A DNA stretch of 64,000 nt. Origin: Dyella_A sp051962475 (GTDB lineage: Bacteria > Pseudomonadota > Gammaproteobacteria > Xanthomonadales > Rhodanobacteraceae). Positions 16,257 through 24,069 of the stretch are shown one piece after another. The stretch covers positions 35,703-99,702 of the forward strand of contig NZ_JBQCCF010000056.1 in NCBI RefSeq assembly GCF_051962475.1, given 5' to 3'. Each line of letters starts with the position of its first letter. Position 1 is the stretch's first letter. Under the pieces are notes generated by a model, which was not told the DNA's origin, searched no databases, and saw only the letters and a list, made by a program, of their open reading frames with translations. The position numbers were made by a program, and so were the translations under genes.

Positions 16257-18152
16257 TTACTTCTCTCCTGTTTCCTGGCGACGAATCGACACCACATTGG
16301 CCGGCTGCGCCGTATCGCTCCAACGGAACGAGGGCAGCAGACTCGACACACAGCGGCGCAATTCTTCCTCATCGAATCGATCGACGGCCTCGGCCGCCTT
16401 GTTGATTACCGCCTGCAACAGCTCCCATGCCACCTCGCGGTGTTGTGCGAGGAAGATCTTGGCGTGCGCGGTTTCACTGTAGTTTTCCAGCGCGTGGAAC
16501 AACTCCTCGAACAGCTTCTCGCCCGAACGCAGGCCGGTATAGACGATAGGGATCTCGGTGCCGGGCTTCTTACCCGCCAGCCGGATCATCTGCTCGGCGA
16601 GGTCGCGGATCTTTACCGGCTCGCCCATGTCCAGCGCGAAGATCTCGCCGCCCTTGCCCAGGCTGGACGCCTGCAGGATCAGCTGGCAGGCCTCGGGGAT
16701 GGTCATGAAATACCGCGACATCTCCGGATGGGTGACGGTCACCGGACCACCGTCACGGATCTGCTGGCGGAACAACGGCACCACCGAGCCGGCCGAATCG
16801 AGCACGTTGCCGAAACGTACGGTGATGAAGCGCGTTTGCGAGCGCGCGCTGAGGTTCTGGCACCAGATCTCGGCGATGCGCTTGCAGGCGCCCATCACGC
16901 TGGTGGGGTTGACCGCCTTGTCGGTAGAAATCAGGACGAAGCACTCCACAGCGTGTTCGTGCGCCATCTCGGCTACGTTGCGCGTGGCCAATACGTTGTT
17001 GCGAAAGCCCGTGCGCAGCTGGTTCTGCAACAGTGGCACGTGCTTGTAGGCCGCCGCGTGAAAGACCACCTGGGGACGATGCTCGGCAAACGCGTGACTC
17101 ATCGCCACGCGGTCGCTGCAGTCAGCCAACACGCCGTTGAGGATTAGCTCCGGGTAGTCGGCAGCGAGCTCCTTAGTGATGCGGTATAAGTTGTACTCGC
17201 TGTTCTCCACCACGGTGAGCGCCTGCGCGCCGAGCCGCGCGATCTGCCGGCACAGCTCCGAGCCGATCGAGCCACCGCCACCGGTGACCAGTACCCGCCG
17301 CCCAGTGAGGTTCTCGCGGATGGCGGTCCAGTCCAGCTCCACCGCATCGCGCCCGAGTAGATCCTCGATCGCCACTTCCTTGATTTCGTTGAAGTGCGCG
17401 CGTCCGGCGACGACATCTTCCAGGCGCGGCACGGTGCGGTACGGCAAGCCGGTGCCGTCGCACAGTTCGACCACCTGGCGCATCTGCGCCGTGGATGCGC
17501 CCGGCAGCGCGATCAGCAGCATTTCCACTGCCGTCTCGCGCGCCACATCCGGCAATTGATCCAGCGTGCCAAGCACGGGATAACCTGCGATCTTGGCGCC
17601 GCGCAAGTTGCCCTGGTCATCGACAAAGCCCACCACCGAGTAGCGACTGTCGCGGCGCAGGTCGCGCAACAGCGCCTCGCCGGCCCGGTCGGCGCCTACG
17701 ATCAGCACCCGCTTGACCGCCTTGGACTCGAACAAGTCCAGCCGGCTGTCCTTCCAGAACCGGTAGACCAGGCGCGGAGCGCCGAGAAGGGTTGCCAGAA
17801 CGACCGGATAGAGCAAGAGGACCGAGCGAGGCACACCGGCCAGCCGGTCATAAAGAAACAGGACCAACCCAATGGCCAGCCCGCCGAGCACCGCCGCGCG
17901 CAGGATATTCCACAGATCAGGGAGACTCGCGAAGCGCCAGACGCCCTTGTAGAGACCGGTCCAGCTGAACAACAGGCTCTGGACGGCCAGAACCAAGGGA
18001 AATTCGAGCGGCGCAAACGCCACGGCGACGTCCGGCATCAACGCGTAGCGCAGCGCTTTGGCCGCCCACCAGGCCAAACCAGCCACAAAAAGATCGTGCA
18101 GGGCTACAGCTGCACGGGGATGGATCGCGGCAATGGTCTTGCGCACTGACAT
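16257..18152 (-). CDS. Membrane-bound nucleotide-sugar 4,6-dehydratase (WbpM/CapD/FlaA1-like)
   Basis: The 631-residue protein has four N-terminal membrane helices (about residues 10-120), a first Rossmann domain (VLIVGADRAGEALLRDL) and a C-terminal short-chain-dehydrogenase domain with VLVTGGGGSIGSELCRQI. The catalytic segment reads STDKAVNPTSVMGACKR: Met stands where most SDR enzymes have Tyr, the known SMK variant of WbpM-type UDP-GlcNAc C6 dehydratases. Such enzymes make UDP-4-keto-6-deoxy sugars for O-antigen or capsule. It lies between the initiating glycosyl-phosphate transferase and galU, in a surface polysaccharide operon. Confidence 0.92.
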   Translation of the reverse strand: MSVRKTIAAIHPRAAVALHDLFVAGLAWWAAKALRYALMPDVAVAFAPLEFPLVLAVQSLLFSWTGLYKGVWRFASLPDLWNILRAAVLGGLAIGLVLFLYDRLAGVPRSVLLLYPVVLATLLGAPRLVYRFWKDSRLDLFESKAVKRVLIVGADRAGEALLRDLRRDSRYSVVGFVDDQGNLRGAKIAGYPVLGTLDQLPDVARETAVEMLLIALPGASTAQMRQVVELCDGTGLPYRTVPRLEDVVAGRAHFNEIKEVAIEDLLGRDAVELDWTAIRENLTGRRVLVTGGGGSIGSELCRQIARLGAQALTVVENSEYNLYRITKELAADYPELILNGVLADCSDRVAMSHAFAEHRPQVVFHAAAYKHVPLLQNQLRTGFRNNVLATRNVAEMAHEHAVECFVLISTDKAVNPTSVMGACKRIAEIWCQNLSARSQTRFITVRFGNVLDSAGSVVPLFRQQIRDGGPVTVTHPEMSRYFMTIPEACQLILQASSLGKGGEIFALDMGEPVKIRDLAEQMIRLAGKKPGTEIPIVYTGLRSGEKLFEELFHALENYSETAHAKIFLAQHREVAWELLQAVINKAAEAVDRFDEEELRRCVSSLLPSFRWSDTAQPANVVSIRRQETGEK

Positions 18153-18159
18153 GTGATTC

Positions 18160-19176
18160 CTAAACCGGCCCGCGGCGCAGACAGCGCCGCTTCAACCTTG
18201 TCCATACCACGGCGGCCAATGCATAGGCTGCAATGCAGGGCCACCATCCCTTGTTTCCCTCGTGCCAGGAAAGCACCGCGAGCGGCGCGCACACGACGAG
18301 GTTCCACACCAGGTAACCCGTACCCACCTGCCGGTGCGTCGCCCCTTTGCGCACCAGCCACTGGTAAAGATGTTCGCGGTGCGCACTGTACCAGCGGCGA
18401 CCGCGCCAGATCCTGACTGACAGCGTCAATCCCGCGTCAGTGAGAAACGCGGCGCACAACACGGCCAGCGGCCAGATCAGCGCCGCATGCTGCGACCACA
18501 GCAAGGCGCCCAGGGCAAACACCAGGAAACCGAGCGACCCGCTGCCCACGTCACCCATGAAGATGCGGGCCGGTGGCCGGTTGAAGATCCAGAAGCCCAG
18601 GCAGGCGAAGGTCACGACCAGCGCCGCGATGGCCAGCGACCACGCCGCCCGGTCTGCCGCGAGCACGGCCACCCCGGCGAACACGAGCATGGCCTGCTGG
18701 GCGAGCAGGCCGTCGATACCGTCCATGAAGTTGTGCACGTTGATGCTGCCAACGCCGGCGACGAGCAGCAACGGCAGCCACCAGGCCGGCGTTCCGGCTG
18801 CGACCAGCGCCGTCCCGAGCGCCAGTACCGCGAGCGACTGAACCGCCAGGCGAGGAATGACTGGCAGCGGTCGATGGTCGTCCCACCACCCAGTAGCCGC
18901 CACCAGCGCCAACCCGACCCAGAGCGCCACCGTCTCGGCGATCGGCAGCGGCGCCGGCAGCGCTGACAGGCACACCGGCAGTACCACCAGCGCCGCCACG
19001 ACGATGCCGATCCCGCCACCGCGCGGCGTCGGCGTGCTGTGCGAGCGGCGCTGACCGGGCTGATCCAGCATGCCGCGCCGACGCGCGTAGCCAATGGCTG
19101 CCCGCACGAGCAATGCCGACAGCAGGAACGACAACAAGGGAATCAGCAAGGCCAGCCCTGGCAAATTCGACACCAT
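18160..19176 (-). CDS. WecA/WbpL-like polyprenyl-phosphate sugar-1-phosphate transferase (glycosyltransferase family 4)
   Basis: The 338-residue integral membrane protein has about ten hydrophobic segments and the MraY/WecA signatures: the Asp-Asp pair in WWDDHRPLP, NFMDGIDGL, and RIFMGDVGSGSLGF. It also has a His-rich cytoplasmic loop (YSAHREHLYQWL). The family transfers a sugar-1-phosphate from a UDP-sugar to undecaprenyl phosphate, starting O-antigen or related polymers. The ATG at 19176 lies just past the end of lapB with a one-base gap, so the much longer frame is rejected. The WbpM-like dehydratase downstream suggests the sugar is a modified N-acetylhexosamine, as in WbpL/WbpM pairs; that is inference. 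Confidence 0.9.
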   Translation of the reverse strand: MVSNLPGLALLIPLLSFLLSALLVRAAIGYARRRGMLDQPGQRRSHSTPTPRGGGIGIVVAALVVLPVCLSALPAPLPIAETVALWVGLALVAATGWWDDHRPLPVIPRLAVQSLAVLALGTALVAAGTPAWWLPLLLVAGVGSINVHNFMDGIDGLLAQQAMLVFAGVAVLAADRAAWSLAIAALVVTFACLGFWIFNRPPARIFMGDVGSGSLGFLVFALGALLWSQHAALIWPLAVLCAAFLTDAGLTLSVRIWRGRRWYSAHREHLYQWLVRKGATHRQVGTGYLVWNLVVCAPLAVLSWHEGNKGWWPCIAAYALAAVVWTRLKRRCLRRGPV

Positions 19177-19177
19177 G

Positions 19178-20347
19178 CTATTCGTTGGCCACGCCGTGAA
19201 TCGGACGAATCGTGCTCCAGCTCTTGCAACTGGGGCACTGCCAGTGGTGCGCCTTGGCGCCGAAGCCGCAGCGGCTGCAGCGGTACATCGCCTGGCCTTC
19301 CAGCAGCTTCTTGGTAAGGTCACGCAGGATCAGGAAGTTGTCCCGAGCCTCGCCCTGGATCTTGTCCATGGTGGCGTCGATCAGCGCCATCAGTCCGCGT
19401 ACCGAAGGACGTTGGCGCAACTGGCCGGTGAGGAAATCCACCGCGACCCGCTCGCCATCGCGCTGCTGATACAGGCGCGTCAGCGCCAGCACCGGCGAAA
19501 TGCCGTGGTAGCGCGCGAGAATGTCCTGCAGGAAACGCTCCGCACGCTCCATCTGCTGGGTGCAGGCGTAGCTGTTGAGCAGCGGCGGAAGAATCTCCGG
19601 GACGAACGCGATGTCGGCCGCCACGGCCGCCTCGTAGGCGGCAATGGCCTCGGCGTGTTCCCCATGTTCGGCGTGCATGCGCCCGGTGAGCATGAAGGCA
19701 CGCACGCAGTCGGGCTGGCACTCGAAGGCGCGCTTCAGATAATCGGCAGCTTCCGTGCGTGCGCCGTGCTGGCGTGACCGCTCCGCCAGCTCGCAATAGA
19801 ACTGGGCGACCATGGCCGACTCGTCCTCGCCGGTCATGGCCTCGAGCCGACGCGCGTGCTCGATGGCCTTGTGCCAGTCGCGTTCGTGCTGGTAGATCGC
19901 GATCAGGTGCCGCAGTGCCGACGGCGCATGTGCATCCATCGCCACCAGGTCGCAGAACAAGGTCTCGGCGCGGTCGAGCAGGCCAGCGCGCATGTAGTCC
20001 TCGCCGAGCTCCAGCAGGGCCACGGTTTTCATCGCGTCGGAGAGCCCGGGGCGGGAGACCAGATGCTGATGCAGCCGGATCGCCCGATCGACCTCACCGC
20101 GCCGGCGGAACAGGTTGCCCAGCGCCAGATGGGTCTCCACCGTATCGCGGTTGTATTCGGCCAGCTTGAGGAAAACCTCGATCGCCTTGTCCTGCTCCTC
20201 GTTGAGCAGGTAGTTCAGGCCGCGGAAATAATCGGAGGAAAGCTCGCTCACCTTGGCGCCGGAACGGCGCACGCCAGCCCTCCGCGCGGTCCACCAACCG
20301 CTGAAGAAGGCCACCGGCAGAAGCAACAACGCGTACAGCGGATTCAT
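19178..20347 (-). CDS. lapB: Lipopolysaccharide assembly protein B (LapB/YciM)
   Basis: The 389-residue protein has one N-terminal membrane anchor (PLYALLLLPVAFFSGWW), a stack of TPR repeats (residues about 35-345), and a C-terminal rubredoxin-like metal site with Cys357, Cys360, Cys371 and Cys374 (CSRC...CPSC). In E. coli LapB controls LPS synthesis by directing FtsH degradation of LpxC and coordinates LPS assembly. The ATG at 20347 overlaps the lapA stop by four bases (ATGA). A polymer gene starts one base after its end. Confidence 0.95.
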   Translation of the reverse strand: MNPLYALLLLPVAFFSGWWTARRAGVRRSGAKVSELSSDYFRGLNYLLNEEQDKAIEVFLKLAEYNRDTVETHLALGNLFRRRGEVDRAIRLHQHLVSRPGLSDAMKTVALLELGEDYMRAGLLDRAETLFCDLVAMDAHAPSALRHLIAIYQHERDWHKAIEHARRLEAMTGEDESAMVAQFYCELAERSRQHGARTEAADYLKRAFECQPDCVRAFMLTGRMHAEHGEHAEAIAAYEAAVAADIAFVPEILPPLLNSYACTQQMERAERFLQDILARYHGISPVLALTRLYQQRDGERVAVDFLTGQLRQRPSVRGLMALIDATMDKIQGEARDNFLILRDLTKKLLEGQAMYRCSRCGFGAKAHHWQCPSCKSWSTIRPIHGVANE

Positions 20348-20592
20348 GAATGCTTCGGGGCCGGTTTGGACTCGGATGAATGGCGTGAGGTCGCACGCCA
20401 GCGCATGCCCCACCAAGCGGTGATGCCGCCCAGCAGCCAACCGATCAACAACGCTGCAAGCCATGCTGCGCCCTTGGGCAGCGTGAGACGGGTGAAGGCC
20501 AGGTCGTAGGTGACCAGGTCAGCGTTGAGCGCGCCCAGCACGATGCCGAGGGCGACGAAGACGAGCACGATGAGCAGGAAAAGCAGGCGCAT
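20344..20592 (-). CDS. lapA: Lipopolysaccharide assembly protein A (LapA domain)
   Basis: The 82-residue protein has two hydrophobic segments (LFLLIVLVFVALGIVLGAL and AAWLAALLIGWLLGGITAWW) flanking the LapA motif NADLVTYDLAFTRLTLPKG. It sits immediately upstream of lapB with a 4-bp overlap, the conserved lapAB arrangement. It is an inner-membrane protein acting with LapB in LPS biogenesis control. Confidence 0.92.
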   Translation of the reverse strand: MRLLFLLIVLVFVALGIVLGALNADLVTYDLAFTRLTLPKGAAWLAALLIGWLLGGITAWWGMRWRATSRHSSESKPAPKHS

Positions 20593-20656
20593 CGCGTGAC
20601 TTTACCCGATCACTCTGAAGCGGCACAGACGTCCGTCAGCGCGATTTCGTGCGCAC

Positions 20657-20690
20657 AAAAAAGGCAGGACCGGCTCATCGCCGCCTGCCT
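20657..20690 (-). terminator. Intrinsic terminator after ihfB
   Basis: On the minus strand AGGCAGG pairs with CCTGCCT around a loop containing a smaller GC pairing, followed by six T residues. It lies between the ihfB stop and lapA, so lapAB may need its own promoter or read-through. Confidence 0.7.
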
Positions 20691-20715
20691 CGATCCGGTA
20701 CCTCAAAAGGCCCGC

Positions 20716-21015
20716 TCAGTCCTGCACCAGCTCCAGTTGCTGGTTGACCCGCTCGCGCAATTCCTTGCCGGGCTTGAAATGCGGAACATGCTTGCCGGGA
20801 AGCGCGACCGCCTCGCCGGTCTTGGGGTTGCGCCCCATACGCGGCGGACGATAGTGCAAGGCAAAGCTGCCAAAACCACGGACCTCGATGCGCTCGCCGT
20901 TCGACAGGGCATGGCTCATCTGCTCGATGACACTCTTTACCGCCAGCTCGACGTCGCCGAACGCGAGGTGGGTCTGACGCCGTGCCAGCGCCTCAATCAA
21001 TTCGGATTTGGTCAT
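20716..21015 (-). CDS. ihfB: Integration host factor beta subunit
   Basis: The 99-residue HU/IHF-family DNA-bending protein starts MTKSELIEALARRQTHL and carries the beta-arm signature GFGSFALHYRPPRMGRNPKTGE. The length and rpsA-adjacent position match IHF-beta rather than HU. It forms a heterodimer with IHF-alpha, encoded elsewhere, and shapes nucleoid and promoter architecture. Confidence 0.96.
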   Translation of the reverse strand: MTKSELIEALARRQTHLAFGDVELAVKSVIEQMSHALSNGERIEVRGFGSFALHYRPPRMGRNPKTGEAVALPGKHVPHFKPGKELRERVNQQLELVQD

Positions 21016-21042
21016 GGTCCCCAGTGTCCGTGACGTGAAACA

Positions 21043-21068
21043 GCGGGGCGGCCATGAAGCCGCCCCGC
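21043..21068 (-). terminator. Strong hairpin between rpsA and ihfB
   Basis: GCGGGGCGGC and GCCGCCCCGC form a perfect 10-bp GC stem with a six-base loop. The T run after it on the minus strand is poor (TGTTTC), so it may be an attenuator or an RNA-stability hairpin rather than a full terminator. Confidence 0.5.
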
Positions 21069-21098
21069 GTCCTGCATGCCTGCCTGATGGCAGGGCTT

Positions 21099-22772
21099 TT
21101 AGTCAGCCTTGTTCAGCTGTTCCTGCAGCAGCGCGCCGAGCTTGGTGGTGCCGGTGCTGGCCGAACCGTAGTCCGCCATCAGATCCTGCACTTCCTCCTC
21201 GTCCTTCGCGCGGATCGAGAGCTGCAGCACGCGGCCCTTGCGATCCATGCCGGTGAACTTGGCCTCGACCTTGTCGCCCACCTTCAGGTGCTGGGTGGCG
21301 TCGTCGATGCGCTCCTTGGCGATATCGTTGGCGCGCAGGTAACCCTCCACACCCTCGCCCAGATCGATCGTGGCGCCCTTCGCATCGACTTCCTTCACGG
21401 TGCCGTTGACGATGGTGCCGCGCGGATTGCTGGCCATGAACTGGCCGAACGGATCCTGCTCCATCTGCTTGATGCCCAGCGAGATGCGCTCACGCTCCGG
21501 ATCCACCGCCAGCACCACGGCCTCGATCTCGTCGCCCTTCTTGAAGTTGCGAACCAGATCCTCGCCCGACGCCTGCCAGGAGATGTCGGACAGGTGGACC
21601 AGGCCGTCGATGCCGCCGTCCAGGCCGATGAAGATGCCGAAGTCGGTGATCGACTTGATCTGACCGGACACCTTGTCGTTCTTCTTGTGCATGGCGGCGA
21701 ACGCTTCCCACGGATTGGAACGCGTCTGCTTGATGCCCAGCGAGATGCGGCGACGCTCTTCATCCACGTCCAGCACCATCACTTCGGTCTCGTCGCCGAC
21801 CTGCACCACCTTGGCCGGGTTGACGTTCTTGTTGGTCCAGTCCATCTCGGACACGTGGACCAGGCCTTCCACGCCCGGCTCGATCTCGACGAAGCAGCCG
21901 TAATCGGTGACGTTGGAGACCTTGCCAAACAGGCGGCTGCCGACCGGGTAACGGCGGGCGATCGCGACCCACGGATCGTCGCCCAGCTGCTTCAGGCCCA
22001 GCGAGACGCGGTTGCGCTCGCGGTCGTACTTGAGCACGCGCACGTCCAGCTCGTCGCCCACGTTGACCACCTCGGACGGGTGACGCACGCGCTTCCACGC
22101 CATGTCGGTGATGTGCAGCAGGCCATCGATGCCGCCCAGGTCCACGAACGCGCCGTAGTCGGTGAGGTTCTTGACCGTACCCTTGACCACCGCGCCCTCG
22201 GTCAGGCGCTCAAGCAGCTTCTCGCGCTCCTCGGAGAACTCGGTCTCGACGACGGCGCGGCGACTGACCACCACGTTGTTGCGCTTGCGGTCGAGCTTGA
22301 TGATCTTGAACTCGAGTTCCTTGCCCTCGAGGTAGACCGGATCGCGCACGGGGCGCACGTCGACCAGCGAGCCCGGCAGGAACGCGCGGACATCCTTGAT
22401 GTCGACGGTGAAACCGCCCTTGACCTTGCCCGAGATCATGCCGGTGATGGTCTCTTCCTTGTCGAACGCCTGCTCCAGGTCGTCCCACACCATCGAACGC
22501 TTGGCCTTCTCGCGCGACAGCTTGGTCTCGCCGAAACCGTCTTCCAGTGCGTCGAGGGCAACCTTCACCTCGTCGCCCACCTGCACTTCCAACTCGCCCT
22601 TCTCGTCCTTGAACTGCTCGATCGGGACGATGCCTTCGCTCTTCAGGCCGGCGTTGATCACGACAACGTCGTTGCGGATCTCCACCACGATGCCCGTGAC
22701 GATGGCGCCCGGCTTGAGCTTGGAAATGGCCTGCTGGCTCTGTTCAAACAGCTCGGCAAAACTTTCAGTCAT
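21099..22772 (-). CDS. rpsA: 30S ribosomal protein S1
   Basis: The 557-residue protein has the length of E. coli S1 and six S1 RNA-binding repeats, with repeat signatures such as GFTVDIKDVRAFLPGSLVD, GAFVDLGGIDGLLH, GCFVEIEPGVEGLVHVSEM and GIFIGLDGGIDGLVHLSD. S1 binds mRNA leaders and helps initiation on weak ribosome-binding sites. The ATG at 22772 gives the standard N-terminus MTESFAELFEQS; a longer frame to 22895 is rejected. The cmk-rpsA-ihfB order is the classic gammaproteobacterial one. Confidence 0.98.
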   Translation of the reverse strand: MTESFAELFEQSQQAISKLKPGAIVTGIVVEIRNDVVVINAGLKSEGIVPIEQFKDEKGELEVQVGDEVKVALDALEDGFGETKLSREKAKRSMVWDDLEQAFDKEETITGMISGKVKGGFTVDIKDVRAFLPGSLVDVRPVRDPVYLEGKELEFKIIKLDRKRNNVVVSRRAVVETEFSEEREKLLERLTEGAVVKGTVKNLTDYGAFVDLGGIDGLLHITDMAWKRVRHPSEVVNVGDELDVRVLKYDRERNRVSLGLKQLGDDPWVAIARRYPVGSRLFGKVSNVTDYGCFVEIEPGVEGLVHVSEMDWTNKNVNPAKVVQVGDETEVMVLDVDEERRRISLGIKQTRSNPWEAFAAMHKKNDKVSGQIKSITDFGIFIGLDGGIDGLVHLSDISWQASGEDLVRNFKKGDEIEAVVLAVDPERERISLGIKQMEQDPFGQFMASNPRGTIVNGTVKEVDAKGATIDLGEGVEGYLRANDIAKERIDDATQHLKVGDKVEAKFTGMDRKGRVLQLSIRAKDEEEVQDLMADYGSASTGTTKLGALLQEQLNKAD

Positions 22773-22940
22773 GTTGATTCCAGAAATAAGAAAGGCCTTC
22801 GACCCCTGCGCGCCGTCGGATGTAATGCGCAAGAGACGTATCGGCCCACCGGTTATGGGTGATTCGGGGAACATCCCCTTGCCACCGTTGACCAAAACCC
22901 CATGCCGCGGCAGGGGCGCTGAAACCGTCGATCGGCCGGT

Positions 22941-23621
22941 TTACGGTCGAACGACGGCAAGTACTTTGGCGACGACGTCGGCGATCGGCATGCCGGTGGT
23001 GTCCACCAGAACCGCATCGGCGGCGGGCTTGAGCGGCGCGACTGCTCGCGAGGCGTCGCGGGCATCACGCGCTTCAATTTCGCGCTGCAGGCCGGAAAGT
23101 GTAACGCTGAGCCCCTTTTCCTTCAACTGCTTATAGCGTCTTTTCGCCCGCTCGGCAGCGCTGGCGGTGAGGAACACCTTGTGCACGGCGTCGGGGAAGA
23201 TCACGGTGCCCATGTCGCGCCCGTCGGCGACCAGTCCCGGCGCCTTACGGAAGCCCAGTTGGAGGTCGACAAGTGCCTGACGCACCGATGGAATCGAGGC
23301 AATCGCGGAGGCTGCCGCCCCGGCCGTTTCGGTGCGCAGTTCGTCGGTGGCGTCGTGCCCATTCACCAGCACCCGGGTGTCATGGCCATCCTCGGAGGGC
23401 TGGAAGCGGATCCGGGTGGACTGAGCGCAGCGCGTGACCGCCTCGACATCGGACAGATCCAGTCCCGCGGCGCCGGCCGCATAACCCACCGCGCGGTAAA
23501 GCGCGCCCGAGTCGAGCAAGCGCCAGCCCAGTCGCTCGGCCACCAGCCGGCTGATGGTGCCCTTGCCCGATCCCGATGGCCCGTCGATGGTGAGTACGGG
23601 CACGGTGACTGAGCGGCTCAT
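22941..23621 (-). CDS. cmk: Cytidylate kinase
   Basis: The 226-residue enzyme phosphorylates CMP and dCMP. It has the P-loop GPSGSGKGT, the segment LLDSGALYRAVGYAA and the DGRDMGTVIFPDA motif of Cmk. The ATG at 23621 follows AGGA, and the longer frame to 23651 adds no conserved sequence. It is the first gene of the cmk-rpsA-ihfB unit. Confidence 0.96.
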   Translation of the reverse strand: MSRSVTVPVLTIDGPSGSGKGTISRLVAERLGWRLLDSGALYRAVGYAAGAAGLDLSDVEAVTRCAQSTRIRFQPSEDGHDTRVLVNGHDATDELRTETAGAAASAIASIPSVRQALVDLQLGFRKAPGLVADGRDMGTVIFPDAVHKVFLTASAAERAKRRYKQLKEKGLSVTLSGLQREIEARDARDASRAVAPLKPAADAVLVDTTGMPIADVVAKVLAVVRP

Positions 23622-23731
23622 GGGCGGTTTCCTGCGGGCAATCGAACGCACATGGTAACGCGTTGACCCCCATCAGGGTGCGTGCTATCAAGCCGCGCAC
23701 GGTCCGATCCGGACCCCGGGGCAAGCCATCC

Positions 23732-23989
23732 ATGAGCGATCTGCAGCACGCGTTCGAGCAAGCCGCCGAAGACATCAAGCGGCTCGGCACGCGCCCGGAC
23801 AACGACACGCTGCTCAAGCTCTACGCCCTGTTCAAGCAGGGCTCCGACGGCGACGTGCAGGGTCCGCAACCGGGCTTTTTCGACTTCGTCGGCACCGCCA
23901 AGTACGAGGCCTGGGCGCAACTGCGCGGCGTCGATCGCAACGAAGCCCAGCGTCGTTACATCGCCCTGGTCGAACAACTGCTGGCCTGA
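23732..23989 (+). CDS. Acyl-CoA-binding protein
   Basis: The 85-residue protein is a complete ACBP four-helix domain: LQHAFEQAAEDIKRL, LLKLYALFKQGSDGDV, then the conserved KYEAWAQLRGVDRNEAQRRYI. ACBPs bind medium- and long-chain acyl-CoA esters in the cytoplasm. Most bacteria lack the domain, though it occurs in several proteobacteria. The dienoyl-CoA reductase gene 80 bases downstream on the same strand fits a role in fatty-acid oxidation. Confidence 0.9.
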   Translation: MSDLQHAFEQAAEDIKRLGTRPDNDTLLKLYALFKQGSDGDVQGPQPGFFDFVGTAKYEAWAQLRGVDRNEAQRRYIALVEQLLA

Positions 23990-24069
23990 GTGCACAGCGC
24001 ACCGGCGCTTGCTTTTGAGCGCCGCATGCAGGCAGATTCATACGATCGTTTGATCGGATCGCCCCCCCC

